A stretch of DNA of 64,000 nt from an uncultured Polaribacter sp. (GTDB taxonomy: Bacteria > Bacteroidota > Bacteroidia > Flavobacteriales > Flavobacteriaceae). The DNA is taken from contig NZ_CANMBY010000001.1 of assembly GCF_947496195.1 (NCBI RefSeq), positions 1,054,001 through 1,118,000 of the forward strand, given 5' to 3'. Within the stretch, counting starts at the first letter, position 1, and every line of letters starts with the position of its first letter. Positions 63,906-64,000 of the stretch are shown in pieces. The position numbers and the translations under genes are program-made. The notes below the pieces were generated by a model. That model was not told the origin of the DNA. It did not search any database and saw only the letters and a list, made by a program, of their open reading frames with translations.

Positions 63906-63913
63906 TATTTTTG
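63906..63913 (+). promoter_or_regulatory. Possible promoter -7 element for the gene at 63931
   Basis: TATTTTTG fits TAnnTTTG exactly, 17 bases before the ATG at 63931, and begins 11 bases after the dprA stop. Confidence 0.38.
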
Positions 63914-63930
63914 AGATAAACTCTAATATA

Positions 63931-64000
63931 ATGTCTTCACCTAAAAAATTAATGTCCAAAAAAAAGCCAACATTTCCTGTAAATGAAATGTTAGATGGAT
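63931..64000 (+). CDS. Start of an unidentified gene (3' end outside window)
   Basis: The ATG at 63931 opens a frame of 23 complete codons to the window edge, without a stop. The N-terminus is basic (MSSPKKLMSKKKPT). Too little is visible to name it. Confidence 0.5.
   Translation, partial: MSSPKKLMSKKKPTFPVNEMLDG

Noticed and set aside
1..64000. CRISPR arrays, tRNA or rRNA genes, insertion sequences, prophage
   Set aside because: No regular spacer repeats, tRNA T-loop plus CCA-end structures, transposase motifs or phage structural genes were seen.

Overview
This is an AT-rich, gene-dense stretch of a Bacteroidota chromosome, most likely a marine member of the Flavobacteriaceae (Polaribacter/Tenacibaculum-like). 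That placement is inferred from a type IX secretion (T9SS) accessory protein (PorZ-like) and a T9SS cargo with a C-terminal sorting domain, from families largely confined to Bacteroidota (DUF4837, DUF4292, CarboxypepD-plug TonB receptors), from promoters with the TAnnTTTG -7 element, and from the absence of strong Shine-Dalgarno sequences. No rRNA, tRNA, CRISPR array, insertion sequence or phage gene was seen.

Layout. 1-6.6 kb: one tightly packed + strand block (end of a class A penicillin-binding protein, 3-oxoacid CoA-transferase A/B, exonuclease III, two tiny membrane proteins, a LysM lytic transglycosylase, a DUF4837 lipoprotein) closed by a hairpin terminator. 6.7-11.2 kb: DUF1761 protein, trpS, plsC-like acyltransferase, haemolysin-III-like protein, CYTH protein, methyltransferase. 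11.3-16.8 kb: porZ-recO-TonB receptor. 16.8-19.2 kb (- strand): SdpI-like protein, TesB thioesterase, GNAT/BioF2-like protein. 19.4-25.1 kb: a complete tripartite RND efflux system (adaptor, pump, TolC-like channel). 25.1-28.6 kb: an unusual redox island with two ~40-residue membrane proteins, two closely related thioredoxins, a decayed Crp/Fnr regulator, a two-haem lipoprotein, a TPMT-like methyltransferase and a Cys-rich 59-residue protein. 28.6-33.6 kb: acyl-CoA dehydrogenase, rnpA, S41 protease, and a large protein of unknown function with a nucleoside-phosphorylase-like C-terminus.

33.65-48.5 kb is a Wzx/Wzy-type surface polysaccharide locus. It holds a Wzz-like chain-length protein, rmlB-rmlA-rmlC, a flippase, two polymerase/ligase-like membrane proteins, four GT4 glycosyltransferases, a WcaF-like acetyltransferase, a WcaJ/WbaP-type initiating phosphoglycosyltransferase and a rhamnosyltransferase-like GT2. 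rmlD, a Wzc-type kinase and a Wza-type exporter are absent, so the locus depends on genes elsewhere.

48.5-64 kb: purD; a PhoR/PhoB-like two-component pair with 11-bp direct repeats in its upstream region; a T9SS cargo protein; a DEDD exonuclease; an ABC-F ATPase; a conserved block of nucleotidyltransferase-TPR-DUF4292-EnvC; a minimal MscS channel, a hot-dog thioesterase and a SPOR-domain protein; and dprA. The window ends 70 bases into another gene. Most of the sequence is housekeeping. The less ordinary parts are the 25-28.6 kb redox island, the 31.96 kb protein of unknown function, the doubled Wzy-like genes and the repeat array at 51.6 kb.
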